Source: Paenibacillus artemisiicola
GTDB taxonomy: Bacteria > Bacillota > Bacilli > Paenibacillales > Paenibacillaceae
Length of the DNA: 64,000 nucleotides
Direction of reading: 5' to 3'
NCBI RefSeq assembly: GCF_017652985.1
Contig: NZ_JAGGDJ010000022.1
Span: 21,388-85,387 of the forward strand
Shown: piece after piece, positions 25,357 through 33,477 of the stretch
How positions within the stretch are numbered: position 1 is the stretch's first letter
How the letters are laid out: each line of letters begins with the position of its first letter
Position numbers and translations under genes: made by a program
The notes under the pieces: generated by a model
The model's database searches: none
Told to the model about the DNA's origin: nothing
Seen by the model: the letters and a program-made list of their open reading frames with translations, nothing else

Positions 25357-25436
25357 TCCGACAATTATTGCAGTGTCGGATGACTATACAAGCAGGGTTG
25401 TTATATTAAACTTATTTTGGTTCATTTATTGTAGTC

Positions 25437-26354
25437 TTATTCACCTACCATACCGTCACCATCACGATCATCCATATATTTGTACAGCCAGTGGTCACTC
25501 GTTATTGGCATACTATAACCGGCTGCCTTTGCTTCTTTAATCGTTACCTTTCCGTTTCCGTTTGTATCGACACTAGAAAGATCCTCCGAACTTGTTGAAT
25601 CAGAAGAATCACTGGCTGTTAATCCGAGTGATGCGTTTACTTCATCTGGGTTCACATTATCAAATGTATCAACAATTACATTACCCTTTAACGAATAGGT
25701 ATACTGATAATTTGAAGGAATCTGAGTTTCTGTATTCGGGTATGTGATAATTGCTTCGAAATCAGTAGCTCCGCCTGCTTTGCGTATCGCATCTTCCATA
25801 TATGCTTGATCACCATATCGGTTGAGTGTACTATCTTGAGGGGTGATATTATAAGCATTCGATACCCCTCCGAGAGAATCGGCAATGACATGTCCTTCAT
25901 CTAATACTTCGCTTTCGACACCAGGGACTTTCGCCTCATCAGAGCAATATCTACCAGACGATGAGACAGACTCGTTACTGTTATCTTGTAGAATGATTTC
26001 GTCAGCAATGACACGCACTAGTTGCCCTTGTTCGTTTGTAAATGCCCAGTATTCACGGTCCCCATAACCAACATCCACAACGACATTAGGTTCACGATAC
26101 CCAGACAAATCACAACCATCCACTTCAATACGTTTGTATCCTGAGAATAGTTCGTTATTTGATTGGGCTGGTGTTTCCTCGGCTACCGGCTCGTCAACAA
26201 CCGTCTGGGTAGTTTCTTCAGGTTCTTTATTAACTGTGGTTACTACTTGTTGAGCATCTTCTGTATTTGTAACAGTTAAATTTTCTGCATTGGTACAACC
26301 AACCATTACGATGATCATTAACAGTAAGACTAAATAGTTCATTTTCTTTTTCAT
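25437..26354 (-). CDS. Secreted DNA/RNA non-specific endonuclease lipoprotein with EF-hand-like tail
   Basis: A 305-residue lipoprotein. The lipobox MVGC lies at about residue 20 and a Thr/Glu-rich linker runs to about residue 70. The NUC-like domain has the core DEGHVIADSLGG and NITPQDSTLNRYGD near residues 157-183, where the His and Asn are the catalytic and metal-binding residues of beta-beta-alpha nucleases. The C-terminus holds two calcium-binding-like loops, DTNGNGKVTIKEA and a terminal DDRDGDGMVGE. The latter resembles an Excalibur motif but lacks its usual Cys. It probably degrades extracellular nucleic acid for nutrients or competition. The gene is AT-rich and monocistronic. Confidence 0.85.
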   Translation of the reverse strand: MKKKMNYLVLLLMIIVMVGCTNAENLTVTNTEDAQQVVTTVNKEPEETTQTVVDEPVAEETPAQSNNELFSGYKRIEVDGCDLSGYREPNVVVDVGYGDREYWAFTNEQGQLVRVIADEIILQDNSNESVSSSGRYCSDEAKVPGVESEVLDEGHVIADSLGGVSNAYNITPQDSTLNRYGDQAYMEDAIRKAGGATDFEAIITYPNTETQIPSNYQYTYSLKGNVIVDTFDNVNPDEVNASLGLTASDSSDSTSSEDLSSVDTNGNGKVTIKEAKAAGYSMPITSDHWLYKYMDDRDGDGMVGE

Positions 26355-26733
26355 TTAGGACTCTCCTATAATAGTTTCATACCTGTTCATGTTCTATTAT
26401 CTTACCATAAAAGACTATTAACATATTAAATTATCCTGCCCTTTCGCTACTCCTTTGTGAATGCTCTTGATATTAAAATATTCCTCAAATAGGCAAATGT
26501 CACAAGAGCAGATTGCTTATTTCCCCCGGCCGCGTTTGCCAATGCCTTCATTGGCTGTTGACCATTTATAATGCTCCGAAATTGAATTTAAAGAAAAGTG
26601 CTTTGACTATTGCGGCGTGTTTGCGCTTGCCGTAAGTACGATGCGTTGATCTCTTCAAATACACTCCGCGTGGGTATAGTTGATTAAATTGCGACTTTTG
26701 TGTAACAAATAAAAATAAGGTTTTTTAGCTTCT
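26355..26733. other. AT-rich intergenic region
   Basis: It contains the promoter side of the minus-strand nuclease gene. No other gene, RNA or IS signature was found. A single GC-rich patch near 26525 (CCCCCGGCCGCG) stands out without explanation. Confidence 0.4.
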
Positions 26734-26830
26734 TTATCTTGAAGTTAATTCTTTAGTTGTAATATGTAACATTTTTGCAACTGAGGTCCCAATTATTAAA
26801 GAAGCTACAATCGTTGATTGTTTTGTTCAT
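26734..26830 (-). pseudogene. Frameshifted micro-ORF behind a strong ribosome site
   Basis: A strong site (GGAAGGGGG) lies five bases before ATG 26830. As written the frame stops after 25 codons at 26753. Removing one A from the A4 run after the fourth codon would give a 31-residue hydrophobic peptide (STIVASLIIGTSVAKMLHI) ending at 26734. That looks more like a genuine small membrane peptide. It is either a one-base frameshift in a small gene or a sequencing indel. Confidence 0.35.
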
Positions 26831-26911
26831 AATTTCCCCCTTCCAATTTTACTATTTGGCACCTTTTTCACATCCCTTTCCGATTTTTTTAATAACACTA
26901 TCGCCCTTCGC

Positions 26912-27037
26912 TTAGTCCAATGGGACAATGACATCCTTATACTTCATTAATAGCGAAAGAATCTCTTGAACCCCCGAATAATGACGCGGATTCCCTCCAA
27001 TTACGTCCGTCCTTATGGTCGTAACGACATGCTTCAT
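26912..27037 (-). CDS. Small ORF, 41 residues, unknown function
   Basis: An open frame from ATG 27037 to TAA 26912 encodes MKHVVTTIRTDVIGGNPRHY and 21 further residues ending in KDVIVPLD. AAGGAAGGGAG lies about 11 bases upstream. A TATAAT hexamer (minus strand, near 27115) could be its -10, though no good -35 is visible. The composition is protein-like, with charged and aliphatic residues and no low complexity. I do not recognise a family. Confidence 0.38.
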   Translation of the reverse strand: MKHVVTTIRTDVIGGNPRHYSGVQEILSLLMKYKDVIVPLD

Positions 27038-27176
27038 CTTTATCGTTGCTCCCTTCCTTATGTCTGTCTGCTTTTTGTTTGCCGCTCGTCATTCTCCGGA
27101 AATGTCTTATCCATTATAATACAGAAATAGAAGCAGCTTAGATTCTAATTTTCTATTGAGGATCGTAATATTAAGT

Positions 27177-27224
27177 AGATCTGCCCTCTTTGCGTAAGGC
27201 GCGCGCATTCAGGGGGCAGATTTT
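27177..27224. terminator. Possible terminator hairpin
   Basis: Arms AGATCTGCCC and GGGCAGATTTT enclose a 28-base, partly pairing GC-rich loop. T4 follows. No intact plus-strand gene precedes it, so its client is unknown. Confidence 0.35.
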
Positions 27225-27491
27225 GACTGTCTAACGACATAACACGTGTTAAGCACTCTCGACCGATTTATTGTGCCGGCTTTCTGCTCACGGCTCAGGT
27301 TGCGGGTAAACAGCGATAAGGATTGAAACCGCCATAAGTTTACGTTTTACACGGTGAATAGCATCAATTGCTTTATCATCAGTTACGGTTAGTACAAGCC
27401 TCGAAGTTTTGCTTGCAAGAGAAATTCAGATTTCTACGACGTTTCGAGATTGATACCAATGTATGGCTTGCCACAACTAGAACATTTATGG
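27225..27491. other. Intergenic, no gene seen
   Basis: A plus-strand frame at 27368-27577 lacks a ribosome site and overlaps the better-looking minus-strand small ORF at 27492-27656. I see no other structure. Confidence 0.35.
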
Positions 27492-27656
27492 TTATGGACT
27501 CATATTGTTCTCGATTTCCCTACAGATTTCATCATAAACGTATTGGGTGGGAGGCCCTTCTGATATCCAACTTCTAGCTAGAAGTTCGTACCAATACTGA
27601 TCAAAAGTAAGTCTTAACCCATTATAAGAACGAATCGATCGATATCGATCCCACAT
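27492..27656 (-). CDS. Small aromatic-rich ORF, about 54 residues, unknown
   Basis: From ATG 27656 to TAA 27492 the frame encodes MWDRYRSIRSYNGLRLTFDQ, then YWYELLARSWISEG and a charged tail ending EIENNMSP. Its high Tyr/Trp/Arg content and amphipathic pattern look like real protein rather than a chance frame. The frame stays open for a further 23 codons upstream without an ATG (a GGAGGTG lies in that stretch), so it could be the C-terminal part of a longer, truncated protein. Function unknown. Confidence 0.4.
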   Translation of the reverse strand: MWDRYRSIRSYNGLRLTFDQYWYELLARSWISEGPPTQYVYDEICREIENNMSP

Positions 27657-27965
27657 TTTAATTCTTAATTTATCCAGTTCTGAACACCTCCAATGTGAAT
27701 GGCTAGTGGGTACCCGTCATGCCAACAGTCTATAGAGGAACACCTACATGGAACACGGCGCTAGCCCATTAGTTTGATATTTAATGGATGACTAATAATG
27801 AATCTCACCATCATAAAACAAGTGATTATGAAGATATTTAAAGGAAGTAGTGTATCATTGCTAGAAAAGAACTTACTGGGGAAGAACAATTGGAAGAAGG
27901 TTTTTAGCGCAACTATACTCTACGAATCGAGTATTGTTTAAAACGGTGAAATTTAGGGGGATGTC
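27657..27965. other. Upstream region of the phosphotransferase gene
   Basis: AT-rich intergenic sequence containing no identifiable gene. The promoter of the APH-like gene should be in its right half; no strong consensus pair was found. Confidence 0.4.
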
Positions 27966-28904
27966 ATGAAGGACTTATTACCATCAGAAGCTGCACAAAT
28001 TGCAGGAGATTTTCTCCAAGAAGAAATTAAGTCTTCATATCAAATTACAGGTAAAGGCATCGACAACCAAATTTATGTACTCGAAACGGAGTACCAAAAA
28101 GTCGTAGTCCGCATGAACATAAAGGATACATATCCAACCTATGTTAAGGAAAAGTGGTGTATCGAGCAAGCAACTGCAGTTGGAGTACCTGGACCTGAGG
28201 TATTGTCCATAGGTGTAGTTAATGAAACAGCCTATATGATTCAAACCTTTATCCATGGCGATAACGGGTTAGACAGTAAAGTTCACAAGCCCGAAATTTG
28301 GAGACGGCTTGGTGAATACGCCAAGCGTATTGATTCGATTCCTGTAAGTGGATTTGGAAGAAGTCTTCTCGATTCTGTGAGTGGTGTGTTCCAGTCATTA
28401 GGACACGCAAAATCAGACGGCAGTTTGCAAGGTGATTTACAACACAATATCCATTGTTTAACAGAACATGATCCTCTTATTAAGCTTGGGGTAATTACTC
28501 AGGAGGAATCAAAAAGAGTACAAAAACTTTTTGAGAATATGAAGAATGAAACGTTTCGCTTCGGATTAATCCATGGAGATTTCTCTTTAAAGAACATAAT
28601 TGTCCATGATAATCAAGTTATTTTGCTGGATTGGGGCAATTCTGAAGTGAATGTCGTTCCGCATGGAGCAGTTCTTCAAGTGTTGCAGTACCACATGCTG
28701 GGGCTAAAAGAAGGTCCAAATACTGAGGAGTTCCAAGCATTTTTAGAAGGATACGGTTTGAGTAACGAGGCTCTTGCTAGCATGAGAGCTTTACAATTAC
28801 TTAAAGCTTTTGATCACACCAGATGGGCAATTAATCGTTGTCCGGAGCGAATTGAAGCCTATGCTGGTTTCGCAAAACAAGTTGTAAGCGTGATTATGAA
28901 TTAA
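27966..28904 (+). CDS. Aminoglycoside phosphotransferase (APH) family kinase
   Basis: A 312-residue cytoplasmic kinase of the APH/choline-kinase fold. Brenner's motif HGDFSLKNI gives catalytic Asp205 after His203. The metal-binding DWG motif gives Asp222. The N-lobe has a nucleotide-binding lysine in VVVRMN near residue 48. AGGGGG lies five bases before ATG 27966. The family includes antibiotic kinases and small-molecule or sugar kinases. Nothing in the sequence assigns resistance, and its isolated position gives no substrate hint. Confidence 0.85.
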   Translation: MKDLLPSEAAQIAGDFLQEEIKSSYQITGKGIDNQIYVLETEYQKVVVRMNIKDTYPTYVKEKWCIEQATAVGVPGPEVLSIGVVNETAYMIQTFIHGDNGLDSKVHKPEIWRRLGEYAKRIDSIPVSGFGRSLLDSVSGVFQSLGHAKSDGSLQGDLQHNIHCLTEHDPLIKLGVITQEESKRVQKLFENMKNETFRFGLIHGDFSLKNIIVHDNQVILLDWGNSEVNVVPHGAVLQVLQYHMLGLKEGPNTEEFQAFLEGYGLSNEALASMRALQLLKAFDHTRWAINRCPERIEAYAGFAKQVVSVIMN

Positions 28905-28989
28905 CAGAGAATGTCTCTGAAAAATATGCTAACGGGGTACTAGCCATTGCAACAGCCACCTCTCCCTCCGGAGCTGAGGTAGATTTACA

Positions 28990-29165
28990 AACACCTCATT
29001 GGCCCAGGGCCACTGGGTACCCTGCGTCACTTCCCTACACCTGCCGATCTTCAAAAACTCACTGTTCGTCAGGTAGTCGACGGCTGGAAAACGGTCATGA
29101 AGCGGCACAGCGGTGAACAAAGAGCTGGTGAACTACTAGCTCCAGGTTGTCGGTCGACAAGAACC
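28990..29165 (+). pseudogene. IS110-family transposase fragment
   Basis: The plus strand reads HFPTPADLQKLTVRQVVDGW and then KTVMKRHSGEQRAGELLA. It matches the IS110 middle region (FPTP...T-x-x-Q-I-V-x-x-W-K). About 85 bases are roughly 85% identical, in inverted orientation, to 13965-14050. No start, catalytic domain or element ends remain. Confidence 0.6.
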
Positions 29166-29375
29166 CTTTATCCCATTACATTGAAACTTACGCAGCACAC
29201 AAAAAAATAACCATTCGAGTGTTACTCGAACAGCGATATTTTTCCCTTTATTAAGGGTTGTCATACTGTAAGTAATCTTTCAATATCTGAATCAGGCATC
29301 GGCCACTTTCGAGGCTAGTCGGCTCTTGGTGATACAATCCGGCTGGTAGTCAGCTATAGATCGAACAGGAATCAT
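29166..29375. other. Intergenic region with a weak hairpin
   Basis: A small perfect dyad TTCGAGT/ACTCGAA near 29213-29229 is flanked by complementary A- and T-rich runs and may act as a terminator. I see no gene. Confidence 0.4.
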
Positions 29376-29420
29376 AAGAAACGGCTAGCTGGTCATTAAC
29401 CGGCAGCCGTTTCTTTTTTG
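29376..29420 (+). terminator. Strong plus-strand terminator
   Basis: Arms AAGAAACGGCT and AGCCGTTTCTT with inner GC/GG pairing, followed by T6. It faces the plus strand, although the nearest intact plus gene ends 470 bases earlier. It may therefore belong to the lost IS110 element or a deleted gene. Confidence 0.75.
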
Positions 29421-29467
29421 CTATCCGCCTAGCACCTTTCATTGCTACTACGTTCTTTCTGTTGGCG

Positions 29468-30877
29468 TTATTCGGAATCGCTTTCTTTATCTTTCATCTT
29501 AAACATCGAAGCGGTATAATCGACGAAGTCTTCAACTTCCTTCTGTGCAGCTAGCTTTTTTTGATCTGCTTGTTCTTGCGAGATGTCGCCATTCGCTTTG
29601 ACAGCATCGAGTTTAGCATTGATGTCGGACATAAGAACATCGATTAACTTTGGACGTGATACACCATGATCCTTCGCAATGACTGCAAACGATTTGCCTG
29701 AATGAACCTGTTCGGCGAAAGTCGTTTTGTCTATGCCGAGCAATTCAAAAGCAGCTATCATGTTATATTGGCCAATGCATTGCTCTTTCGCTTCTTGCTC
29801 TTTGTTCAGTGGGGTATTGAAGACTCGCTCTGCTTCCAAAGAGGCCTTCTTGTGTATATTTTCCTTTTGTTCGTCCGTGAGTCCAGTAGAGCCCTTTGCC
29901 TGAATCTCGTCACTAATTTCCTTTGTTAATTCATCCATTAGAGGTTGGACTTCGATACGCTTCTCTTTGGCGATCTCAGCTAGAGACTTCCCGGCCTCCA
30001 CCGCCTGTTGGAAATCTTCTTTATCTAGCCCCAGTTTGTCTATTGCGATCTGTTGAAAATCAAGCCTTACCTCGAAGCCCGCATCTTTGGCTCGTTCACC
30101 AGCGAAGCTCTCCTTCTTATTAAACAGCTCCGACGTATGATCGACGAAATCCGCTGCATCTTGAAGAGCTGCCTGCTTTTTCTTATCTGCTTGCTCTTGT
30201 GTTATACTACCACTTTTCTCAAGCTCTTCAATTTTAGCGTTTTCACTGGACAAAAGGGTGTCAATTAATTGCTGGCGGGTTACGTTATGCCCCTTCCCAA
30301 TGTCAACTAGTGATTTACCGGCATGTACTTGATCAGCGAGAGCAGCCTTGTCGATTCCGAGTAACTCAAGTGCCGCAGCTAAATTCAAATCGCTACCCTC
30401 TTGCTTCGAACTTACTTTGTTTAGCGGTTCAGTGAAGATTCGTTCTGCTTCCATGGATGCCTTCTTCTTCACATTCTCTTTCTCTTGATCCGTCAAAGCC
30501 TCGGAGTCAAAATTGGCTAGAATTTCATCGTTAATTTCCTTGCTCAGCTCATTAATTAGCGGTTGAAGTTCCATGCCTTTCTCCTTCGCGACATCTGCTA
30601 GTGACTTACCAGCCTTCTCCGCTTGTTCAAAAGCAGTTTGATCCAGACCTAGCTTTGTTTTAGCAATGGTTTGCAAATCTAACTGTAACTTGCCGTTTTT
30701 GTCCGTGGATGGCTTTTCGCCTTGTTTGACAGCAGGCGTTATCGTTTCGGCTGCCAAACTTGCCTTTTTGTCCGCTTGACTGGATTGGTTGCTCAGGTTG
30801 TCTGCTGCATACGCAGTTACAGGCACTGCAATTGCAATTAGTATCGCTGCGCTTGCAAGTTTCCAATTCTTCTTCAT
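29468..30877 (-). CDS. Secreted protein with four DUF2680-like repeats
   Basis: A 469-residue exported protein with a signal peptide (cleavage near AYAAD, residue 25). It is an A-B-A'-B' duplication. The A modules (near residues 70 and 280) read 'KLGLDxxxFxxAxxAGKSLAxxAKEK'. The B modules (near 170 and 380) read 'ELLGIDKxxxAxQVHxGKSxxxIxKxHxV'. Each is followed by a charged helix ending 'ITQEQADxKK'. Single-copy relatives are DUF2680/YckD-like secreted proteins of unknown role. AAGGAAGGG precedes the ATG. It lies 54 bases after the kinase gene. A copy of the regulator's direct-repeat box just upstream suggests it is the main target of that two-component system. Confidence 0.82.
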   Translation of the reverse strand: MKKNWKLASAAILIAIAVPVTAYAADNLSNQSSQADKKASLAAETITPAVKQGEKPSTDKNGKLQLDLQTIAKTKLGLDQTAFEQAEKAGKSLADVAKEKGMELQPLINELSKEINDEILANFDSEALTDQEKENVKKKASMEAERIFTEPLNKVSSKQEGSDLNLAAALELLGIDKAALADQVHAGKSLVDIGKGHNVTRQQLIDTLLSSENAKIEELEKSGSITQEQADKKKQAALQDAADFVDHTSELFNKKESFAGERAKDAGFEVRLDFQQIAIDKLGLDKEDFQQAVEAGKSLAEIAKEKRIEVQPLMDELTKEISDEIQAKGSTGLTDEQKENIHKKASLEAERVFNTPLNKEQEAKEQCIGQYNMIAAFELLGIDKTTFAEQVHSGKSFAVIAKDHGVSRPKLIDVLMSDINAKLDAVKANGDISQEQADQKKLAAQKEVEDFVDYTASMFKMKDKESDSE

Positions 30878-30931
30878 TGATATCCCTTCCTTGTTTGGTT
30901 TTTCCTTCAGTTTAAGAAGGAGACTACATGA

Positions 30932-32290
30932 CTAAGTTAAGGGAACATTCTGAAAAGAATCTGAAATGCTCGAAAATGATACTCGAAATGTTGTCCCCAC
31001 CTGGGGCGTACTCCACACTTCAATCTTTGCACGATGGGCATCGACGATTTGTTTAGCAATTGCAAGACCGAGACCGGTTCCTTCCGAACGGCGAGTGCGG
31101 GCTTTATCCATTCGATAAAATCGTTCAAAGATATGGGGCAGATGATCTTCCTCTATCCCTATTCCCGTGTCGCTAATGATAAGGATGACCTTCTGCTGAT
31201 TCGTTACCACGGAGATCGTGACACTACCGCCTTCTCGGTTGTACTGTATTGCGTTCTCAATGAGAATCAGAATAAGTTGTCGGATACGCACTTCGTCAGC
31301 CAGAATAATGGCTTTCTCTTCGTCAGATGAATTCAGACTGTGCTCCCATTTCAGTTCTACTTGCTTTGATTCTGATATTGGTTGCAACTGTTCCATGACT
31401 TGGCGAATCGTATACCTTAGAGAAAATTCCGAGGTCACCAAATCAAGACGGCCGTTGTCGCTGCGGGCGAGAACAAGTAAGTTCTCGACAAGTCGGTTCA
31501 TATGATGAATTTCTTGACTTGACTTCATTAATACGTGGCGATGGAAATCAGAAAGTTTATTGCGCTCTTCATCCAATACTTCAATTGCCGATCTCAAAAT
31601 ACTTAGAGGTGTCCGAAGCTCATGAGACGCGTCTGAAGTAAACTGTTCCTGTCGGTGGAAAGCTTGAGCAATCGGCCCCATCGCTCGTCCAGCCAAGATA
31701 GAGCCAGCTGCCCCACCCGCTGCTAACAAGAGCAAGGCAAACCCTGCAAATGCCCATCGCAATTGGGCAATTAGTTTATTGTCATTGGTCACTTCTTGCG
31801 CGACGATTATTTTGTAATCTTGAATTTTGCCCGTTGAAATTATGGTTCCGCCAATACGGAATGTTCGACCTTCAGCGTTTACGTTTCGGTAATTATTATC
31901 CGGCTCCTTAAGCAAAATGGGCATAAGAGCCGTCAACGGAAAATTAACACCAAGTGCATTCTTCTCAGACGGCGAGGATTGAAAAATCAATTCTCCATTT
32001 GGATCAAACAACCAAGCCATCTGATTTAATTGCAATCCACCAGGTTCATAGAATGAATTGACTTTGTTTCTATCAACCGACGGGTCGAATAATGCATTTC
32101 CTTTGGGGGACTCAATCAGCTTCTGCAGCTCTGCCTCATACTGCTTGCTCAATGAGCCGAGCTGGTTGTCTTCCGTAGAAGTAAGCATTTGCTGTACCAT
32201 CCATAACGAAAAAAAGGCAGAGATCATAAGAATAATGCCAATCGTAAGCGAGAATTCTCGCGTTAGTCTGGTTCGCGTCCGTTTGAACAT
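30932..32290 (-). CDS. Membrane sensor histidine kinase, OmpR-partner type
   Basis: A 452-residue kinase. Helix 1 lies near residues 14-34, an external sensor domain spans about 35-175, and helix 2 is near 178-200. There is no clear long HAMP. The H-box has phospho-acceptor His223 (SDASHELRTPLS), then N-box (ILIENAIQYN), G1 (DTGIGIE), F-box and G2 (GTGLGLAIAK) motifs of the HATPase domain. The start at ATG 32290 has GGAGAGTGA upstream and lies five bases after the regulator stop; an extension to 32350 would overlap the regulator and is rejected. The external signal is unknown. Confidence 0.92.
   Translation of the reverse strand: MFKRTRTRLTREFSLTIGIILMISAFFSLWMVQQMLTSTEDNQLGSLSKQYEAELQKLIESPKGNALFDPSVDRNKVNSFYEPGGLQLNQMAWLFDPNGELIFQSSPSEKNALGVNFPLTALMPILLKEPDNNYRNVNAEGRTFRIGGTIISTGKIQDYKIIVAQEVTNDNKLIAQLRWAFAGFALLLLAAGGAAGSILAGRAMGPIAQAFHRQEQFTSDASHELRTPLSILRSAIEVLDEERNKLSDFHRHVLMKSSQEIHHMNRLVENLLVLARSDNGRLDLVTSEFSLRYTIRQVMEQLQPISESKQVELKWEHSLNSSDEEKAIILADEVRIRQLILILIENAIQYNREGGSVTISVVTNQQKVILIISDTGIGIEEDHLPHIFERFYRMDKARTRRSEGTGLGLAIAKQIVDAHRAKIEVWSTPQVGTTFRVSFSSISDSFQNVPLT
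30950..30966 (-). promoter_or_regulatory. Direct-repeat box TTTCAG-N5-TTTCAG upstream of the secreted protein
   Basis: On the minus strand two TTTCAG half-sites with 11-bp spacing lie inside the last codons of the kinase gene, about 75 bases before the secreted-protein start. The same pair, also followed by AAT, precedes the regulator gene at 33032-33048. An 11-bp period fits tandem binding of an OmpR-family dimer. This would let the regulator boost the secreted-protein gene separately. A matching -10 is weak (TAACTT). Confidence 0.6.
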
Positions 32291-32295
32291 CGATC

Positions 32296-32979
32296 TCACT
32301 CTCCGCCTATGATGAATCTGTAGCCGGCGCCATAAACACTTTGAATACATTTTATTTCATACGGTCCGTCTACTTTCTTTCGCAATAATCGGATTGTAGC
32401 ATCGACAACATTCAGTGTTACATTCGAAGCGAGTCCCCACACATGATCGAGCAGCTGTTCACGCGACAGCACTTGTCCTGAATGGCGCATCAAACAGACG
32501 AGCAACTGAAATTCGCGCCTTGTTAATAGAATTGTAGCTCCCTTTCGGGTTACTTCAAATCTATCCAAGTTAGCAGAAATTTCTCCCAATGTAAGGATAT
32601 CCGATGAGTGGTAACTCCGATCCTGCCTTCGGAACAAGGCAATTAACCTAGCCTCCAACTCTTCAAACGCAAAAGGCTTTATCATATAGTCATCCGCCCC
32701 AGCTCGTAAGCCCTCCACCCTGTCTTTCACGGCATCTCGTGCCGTTAACAGGAGAATCGGGGTATGATCTTCCTGCCGACGTATTTCACGTACAAGCTCT
32801 AATCCTGTCATCTCGGGCAACATCCAATCTAGGACATATACGTCATAACAGCCAGAAGCTATCGCTTCCCTGGCTTGATGCCCATCCTTCATCCAATCTA
32901 CTACATGATACTGTCGCTTCAACTGATGCTCGGTTAGTTCTCCTAACGTCTCATCGTCTTCAGCCAACAAAATTCGCAC
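32296..32979 (-). CDS. OmpR/PhoB family response regulator
   Basis: A 227-residue regulator. The receiver has an acidic pocket (EDD, residues 7-9), phospho-acceptor Asp51 in VLDWMLP and Lys in MIKPF near residue 101. The C-terminal winged helix (TRREFQLLVCLMRHSGQVLS, then VDATIRLLRKKV and a VYGAGYRF hairpin) is typical. It is the first gene of a regulator-kinase-secreted protein cluster. It probably autoregulates through the TTTCAG direct repeats in its own promoter. Confidence 0.93.
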   Translation of the reverse strand: MRILLAEDDETLGELTEHQLKRQYHVVDWMKDGHQAREAIASGCYDVYVLDWMLPEMTGLELVREIRRQEDHTPILLLTARDAVKDRVEGLRAGADDYMIKPFAFEELEARLIALFRRQDRSYHSSDILTLGEISANLDRFEVTRKGATILLTRREFQLLVCLMRHSGQVLSREQLLDHVWGLASNVTLNVVDATIRLLRKKVDGPYEIKCIQSVYGAGYRFIIGGE

Positions 32980-33015
32980 AATCCATTCTCCTTTTCAAAA
33001 CAACTCATCAATTAC

Positions 33016-33048
33016 AATATACCAAGCAATTCTGAAATAAAACTGAAA
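33016..33048 (-). promoter_or_regulatory. Two-component promoter with TTTCAG direct repeats
   Basis: On the minus strand a -10 TATATT (33016-33021) lies ten bases downstream of two TTTCAG half-sites (33032-33037 and 33043-33048), which straddle the expected -35. A further TTTCAG lies near 33100. The geometry is typical of activation or autoregulation by an OmpR-family regulator. Confidence 0.65.
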
Positions 33049-33232
33049 CAGCCTGCATTTAAGGAGGATTGAACAAAGTGTAATGGAAATTAGGTATTAA
33101 TTATAAAACCTGAAACATAACGGGGCGTGTTCGCGAATAACCAGTTCTTTCTCTCGATCACGAATGGCTTGATTGATCGATCACTTCGGTTGTTATCGAT
33201 GATCTAAAATGCGGGAAAAGAATCGGGCTGAA

Positions 33233-33445
33233 CTAATTGTTCCAACCCTTTTCTTGACTCACCGCGTTCCAGCAAGCGAGAATCGCTTGGTCCGCGATAT
33301 CATCTGTCAGTTCCAGCAGATCTTGCTGATAACCTTTTAGGAGATAGACAATGGATCCATAGTGCATCTGCACCATCATTCGAGGTTCCAGTCGAACGAC
33401 GAATACGCCTTCCTCAACTGCCTGCCGATACAGTTTCTTGGACAA
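33233..33445 (-). pseudogene. TetR regulator, C-terminal fragment
   Basis: Seventy residues (YRQAVEEGVFVVRLEPRMMV, then YLLKGYQQDLLELTDDI) resemble the end of a TetR ligand-binding domain. The DNA-binding half is absent and upstream sequence is non-coding. A TTG at 33445 starts the frame without a ribosome site. Confidence 0.6.
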
Positions 33446-33477
33446 TAAAATACATCAAGAATTTTGAAAGAGAATTA

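Noticed and set aside
27368..27577. A 69-codon plus-strand frame
   Set aside because: No ribosome site. The overlapping minus-strand ORF at 27492-27656 has a more protein-like composition.
27966..28904. Calling the APH-like protein an antibiotic-resistance gene
   Set aside because: The kinase motifs are clear, but the family is broad and nothing specific to a known resistance enzyme is visible.
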